This document shows, in pieces, positions 43,696 to 45,681 of a stretch of 45,681 bases of DNA (its first letter is position 1; each line of letters starts with the position of its first letter). The stretch spans positions 1 through 45,681 of the forward strand of contig JADLDK010000059.1 in assembly GCA_020846715.1 (NCBI GenBank), given 5' to 3'. A program made the position numbers and the translations under genes. A model generated the notes under the pieces. That model was not told where the DNA came from and made no database searches. It saw only the letters and a program-made list of their open reading frames with translations. This stretch comes from Armatimonadota bacterium (GTDB taxonomy: Bacteria > Armatimonadota > UBA5829 > DSUL01).

Positions 43696-43860
43696 CTGTC
43701 CTTTGTGCGCGCACGGGCCTGTTACCCGTTGATTTTGGTGGCTATTTCACGATGTGGTCCTGGGCCAGACTCATGCGCGCAAGTCTCGCGTGCCGTCTGG
43801 CCCAGTGAGATTACTCTGAAGCTGTCACGTTAGGACAGGGCCTGGAAAGCTTGCTGGCCC
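43696..43860 (+). ncRNA. Strongly folded intergenic region, possible structured RNA
   Basis: CTGGGCCAGAC at 43760-43770 and GTCTGGCCCAG at 43795-43805 form a perfect 11-bp stem, with CGCG/CGCG stacked inside. The distant CTGTCCT at 43696-43702 and AGGACAG at 43832-43838 can enclose it. GGGCC/GGCCC at about 43838-43860 gives a further hairpin. No T tract follows on either strand, so this is not a plain terminator. A long rod with a central arm of under 200 bases is reminiscent of 6S RNA, but I cannot confirm conserved bases. The strand is not settled; a plus-strand TATAAA lies at 43653. Confidence 0.3.
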
Positions 43861-43868
43861 GTGAAGCT

Positions 43869-44363
43869 CTAGGTGGGAGCTCCGCCTGAGGCTGGCTCGG
43901 CTTCAAAAGACTGTAGAGCCAGATAGTTCAGTCCAAAGCGCTCGATGTTGTCCAGCTGCTTGTCGAAGGTGTCGAAGTGCCCTTCCTCATCAGTGACGAG
44001 CGTCTCAAAGAGCTGCTTGGACGCAGAGTCGGCATTCTGGGAACACTCAAGCGCAAAAGTGTTGTATTCTGCCGCGCTGCCTTCTTCCATCGAGCGCGCC
44101 TTTTTCAACATCTCCTGGGGATCGTGAATTTTCTCTACCGGTCCGGCAACGACCATTTCCACGTCGCCTTTGAGGAACAGAATCCGCTCCGAGAGCATCT
44201 CAACGTGAATCATCTCCCGGATTGCAATCTGCTTGAAGAGTCCGGCCAGAGGCCCAAATGCCTGATCCGCCAGATGGAAGTGAAAGTACATATACTGGTG
44301 CACGGCCTGCAGCTCATCGCTGACAGCCCGGTTGAGCAGGTCTATGCTGCGCTGTTTGTCCAT
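43869..44363 (-). CDS. bfr: Bacterioferritin
   Basis: The 164-residue protein (ATG at 44363, GGGGAG 6 bases upstream) is a four-helix ferritin-like protein. The di-iron ligands of bacterioferritin align: Glu17, Glu50, His53, Glu93 or Glu94, Glu126 and His129 (DEEGHFD). Met51 in REMIHVEML matches the haem-ligand methionine of true bacterioferritins. Such proteins oxidise and store iron in a 24-subunit shell, or in smaller oligomers protect against oxidants. A longer frame starting at 44543 has an N-terminus unlike the family and would start inside a terminator hairpin. The upstream region carries a repeated 15-base motif and a CCCGAA/TTCGGG hairpin at 44460-44475. Confidence 0.88.
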   Translation of the reverse strand: MDKQRSIDLLNRAVSDELQAVHQYMYFHFHLADQAFGPLAGLFKQIAIREMIHVEMLSERILFLKGDVEMVVAGPVEKIHDPQEMLKKARSMEEGSAAEYNTFALECSQNADSASKQLFETLVTDEEGHFDTFDKQLDNIERFGLNYLALQSFEAEPASGGAPT

Positions 44364-44437
44364 TTCGTCTCCCCTTATCGTGGTCTTGCGGACGCCAGAG
44401 CCGGCGGCGCTGTCACTCGGCATCTTCCATTCAATTC

Positions 44438-44514
44438 GCCCGTAAGGCGCAGACTTCCTCCCGAAGCTGTTCGGGTCGTGAGAAGCCCACCGGAGGGCTG
44501 CCCGTACGGCGCAG
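44438..44514. repeat. Direct repeat upstream of bacterioferritin
   Basis: GCCCGTAAGGCGCAG at 44438-44452 and GCCCGTACGGCGCAG at 44500-44514 differ at one of 15 bases and are 62 bases apart. They lie 75 to 150 bases before the bacterioferritin start and could be paired regulator-binding sites. Confidence 0.4.
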
Positions 44515-44551
44515 GTAAAGGCCCCGCTGAGAGTTCGTCTCACGCGAGGCC
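44515..44551 (-). terminator. Terminator for the 44577 gene
   Basis: On the minus strand GGCCTCGCGTGAGA (44551-44538) pairs with TCTCAGCGGGGCC (44532-44520) with one wobble and one bulge around a CGAAC loop. A short T run (TTTAC) follows. It lies just past the stop of the 44577 gene and insulates the bacterioferritin gene. Confidence 0.65.
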
Positions 44552-44576
44552 ATCGTTTCGCCTGGCTACGTCTCTC

Positions 44577-45681
44577 TCAGTAGACAGTCACGTCACTTGA
44601 GCTTCTTGGGAGAATGACAGGTTTACGCAGCCCATTCTCGAGCCGTATGGAGGAGATACCGTTCACCATGAGATGGGCGCCTGGTTCGAACGGGGAATGG
44701 CTGATATTTGTGAGGTCAATAGCCACCGGTCCGGAGCCGTCAGTAATCAACGCGATCTGTCCGTCCCAGCTGGTAACCCGCCCGTTCGTCGAAACCAATA
44801 GCCCCACGTTGTTCAAACCCATGGCTACTCCGCTCATTCCAATCTGGCCCATAGGCGGCGATCCAAAGTGGCTGCCCCCAACAGACCTGTTGGTCATAAA
44901 GAGCGGATCTGGTCCTGATTGAGGCGCAGAGATGATAACCAGCGGATTGATAATCTGCCGCTCTCCAGTGAGCGCGGTCGCCATTGTGCCGATGACCTGT
45001 ACGTCATTGCCTTCTCGTAGCCCGGGTATCTCCGAAGCGTTGACAACTACCCGTATTCCCGAACTGCGGTCCGGGTCCTGGCAGTAGAAGAATCCGTTGA
45101 AAGCAGACACACCGCTCGACGCGACGGCTCTGTCCAGACTCACGAGTGTGCCATCCGAAAGCAACTTCGCTTCTCCAGGTGTTTTCACGGATACCGGAGT
45201 CACCCCTTGCACAACGGAAGACTGATCAATCGTACCATTGCGATCCAGGTCTACGTCAAGCCTGGCCTGTGTGTTGGTTGGCCAGTTCAGCAGCGTCACT
45301 GTTTGCGCCGCGCCATTTGGCACTGAGACCGGCTCGAAGAGCACCTGAGAGGCCTGACCAGCAGCGCCATCTACACCCTTGACAAGCATATAGGGAGAGG
45401 ATGGCGCGCCGGTGAGATTGGTAAACTGCGCCGCCAGCTGTTCTTTGATCCCTCCAAACCCGGCTGTCTTGCCCGCTGGAACATTCACATTCAGCCATCT
45501 GAACAGCACGCTCTTGTTTGAAGGGTCTTTCATTCCAACCGCAGGAATTGCGTGCGGTGCGGTTTTCTCTGGTGTGAACTCGAAGGACTGCAGATCGCCC
45601 AGCGCGTTGTGCTTCAGATTCACGTGATCAGTGTCCCCCGGCTGAGAGTCGAAGGCGTGGAGCTGAAGCATCATTCCGGTC
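44577..45681 (-). CDS. Secreted-type protein with OB-fold-like repeats, C-terminal part (5' end outside window)
   Basis: The frame is open to the right edge, so the ATG at 45674 may be internal and the protein is probably longer. In the visible 365 residues, DLDRNGTID at about 144-152 resembles a calcium-binding EF/dockerin-like loop. Two blocks then follow, such as GTLVSLDRAVASSG...FYCQDPDRSSGIRVV with GNDVQVIGTMATALTGERQI, and NNVGLLVSTNGRVTS...ITDGSGPVAIDL. This is the tandem OB-fold-like pattern (edge strand, D/GSG turn, G-D/H-V-G) frequent in surface or secreted proteins of Armatimonadota and Planctomycetes. No enzyme motif is seen. Function is unknown; polysaccharide or nucleic-acid binding would be a guess. 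Confidence 0.7.
   Translation of the reverse strand, partial: TGMMLQLHAFDSQPGDTDHVNLKHNALGDLQSFEFTPEKTAPHAIPAVGMKDPSNKSVLFRWLNVNVPAGKTAGFGGIKEQLAAQFTNLTGAPSSPYMLVKGVDGAAGQASQVLFEPVSVPNGAAQTVTLLNWPTNTQARLDVDLDRNGTIDQSSVVQGVTPVSVKTPGEAKLLSDGTLVSLDRAVASSGVSAFNGFFYCQDPDRSSGIRVVVNASEIPGLREGNDVQVIGTMATALTGERQIINPLVIISAPQSGPDPLFMTNRSVGGSHFGSPPMGQIGMSGVAMGLNNVGLLVSTNGRVTSWDGQIALITDGSGPVAIDLTNISHSPFEPGAHLMVNGISSIRLENGLRKPVILPRSSSDVTVY

Larger units (their letters stand above)
43381..43868. other. Intergenic region between tkt and bacterioferritin genes
   Basis: This 488-base gap must contain the tkt promoter (minus strand), but I could not find a -35/-10 pair at good spacing. On the plus strand TATAAT stands at 43474-43479 and TATAAA at 43653-43658, the latter next to the palindrome GGAGCGCTCC at 43637-43646. 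A possible tiny ORF and a folded region, listed separately, lie inside. Confidence 0.5.

Noticed and set aside
44685..44705. tRNA T-loop-like GGTTCGAAC
   Set aside because: No acceptor, D or anticodon stems can be formed around it and it lies inside the coding frame of the 44577 gene.

Overview
The window is one continuous stretch of bacterial chromosome, moderately GC-rich and densely coding. It carries housekeeping genes mixed with carbohydrate-active and secreted proteins. I see no phage, plasmid, insertion sequence, CRISPR array, tRNA or rRNA. The gene mix fits Armatimonadota best: a DUF5693-CsaB pair, DarA and a SpoIIIAA/Ycf45-like R3H ATPase (Firmicutes- and cyanobacteria-like), an OpcA-containing pentose phosphate operon (actinobacterial/cyanobacterial style), Lnt with lipoproteins, and GxGYxYP and secreted OB-like proteins. 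This placement is from memory of gene families, not from a search.

Left part. The 3' end of a DUF5693 membrane protein, csaB and a D-2-hydroxyacid dehydrogenase overlap on the plus strand (1-2658). They are followed by three tandem 134-bp cloverleaf-like repeats (2739-3113), the last of which supplies the end of tmk. A minus-strand operon runs from 9920 to 3105: pdxS, pdxT, a beta-propeller lipoprotein, prmA, rsmE, an R3H ATPase and tmk. Divergent from it are tilS and a large secreted GxGYxYP-family protein (to 14255). The 394-base gap after it holds two homologous pyrimidine-tract plus terminator modules that look like a pair of small RNAs able to pair with Shine-Dalgarno sequences. Then come darA (nearly leaderless), holB and a GH94-type phosphorylase.

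Middle part. lnt (minus) diverges from ftsE-ftsX-envC, the divisome ABC complex with its peptidoglycan-hydrolase partner. An anaerobic sulfatase maturase-like radical SAM protein with a SEC-C tail is convergent with the minus-strand operon nrdR - DUF2007-like - PIG-L deacetylase. A GH38 alpha-mannosidase (plus) faces a tight minus operon of DegT aminotransferase, Gfo/Idh/MocA oxidoreductase and a ceramidase-like hydrolase. Together these suggest sugar and glycan remodelling.

Right part. Three poorly characterised genes (a secreted protein, a lipoprotein, an unrecognised 471-residue protein) lead into a dipeptide epimerase gene. On the minus strand tkt-tal-zwf-opcA forms a pentose phosphate operon. 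A 488-base gap upstream of tkt holds a possible 27-codon ORF and a strongly folded region. The window ends with a bacterioferritin and the 3' part of a secreted OB-fold-like protein.

Most noteworthy: the twin anti-Shine-Dalgarno small-RNA candidates; the cloverleaf tandem repeats that invade tmk; and two genes (pdxT and the 34807 gene) whose best-supported start is a CTG placed 8 bases after GGAG.
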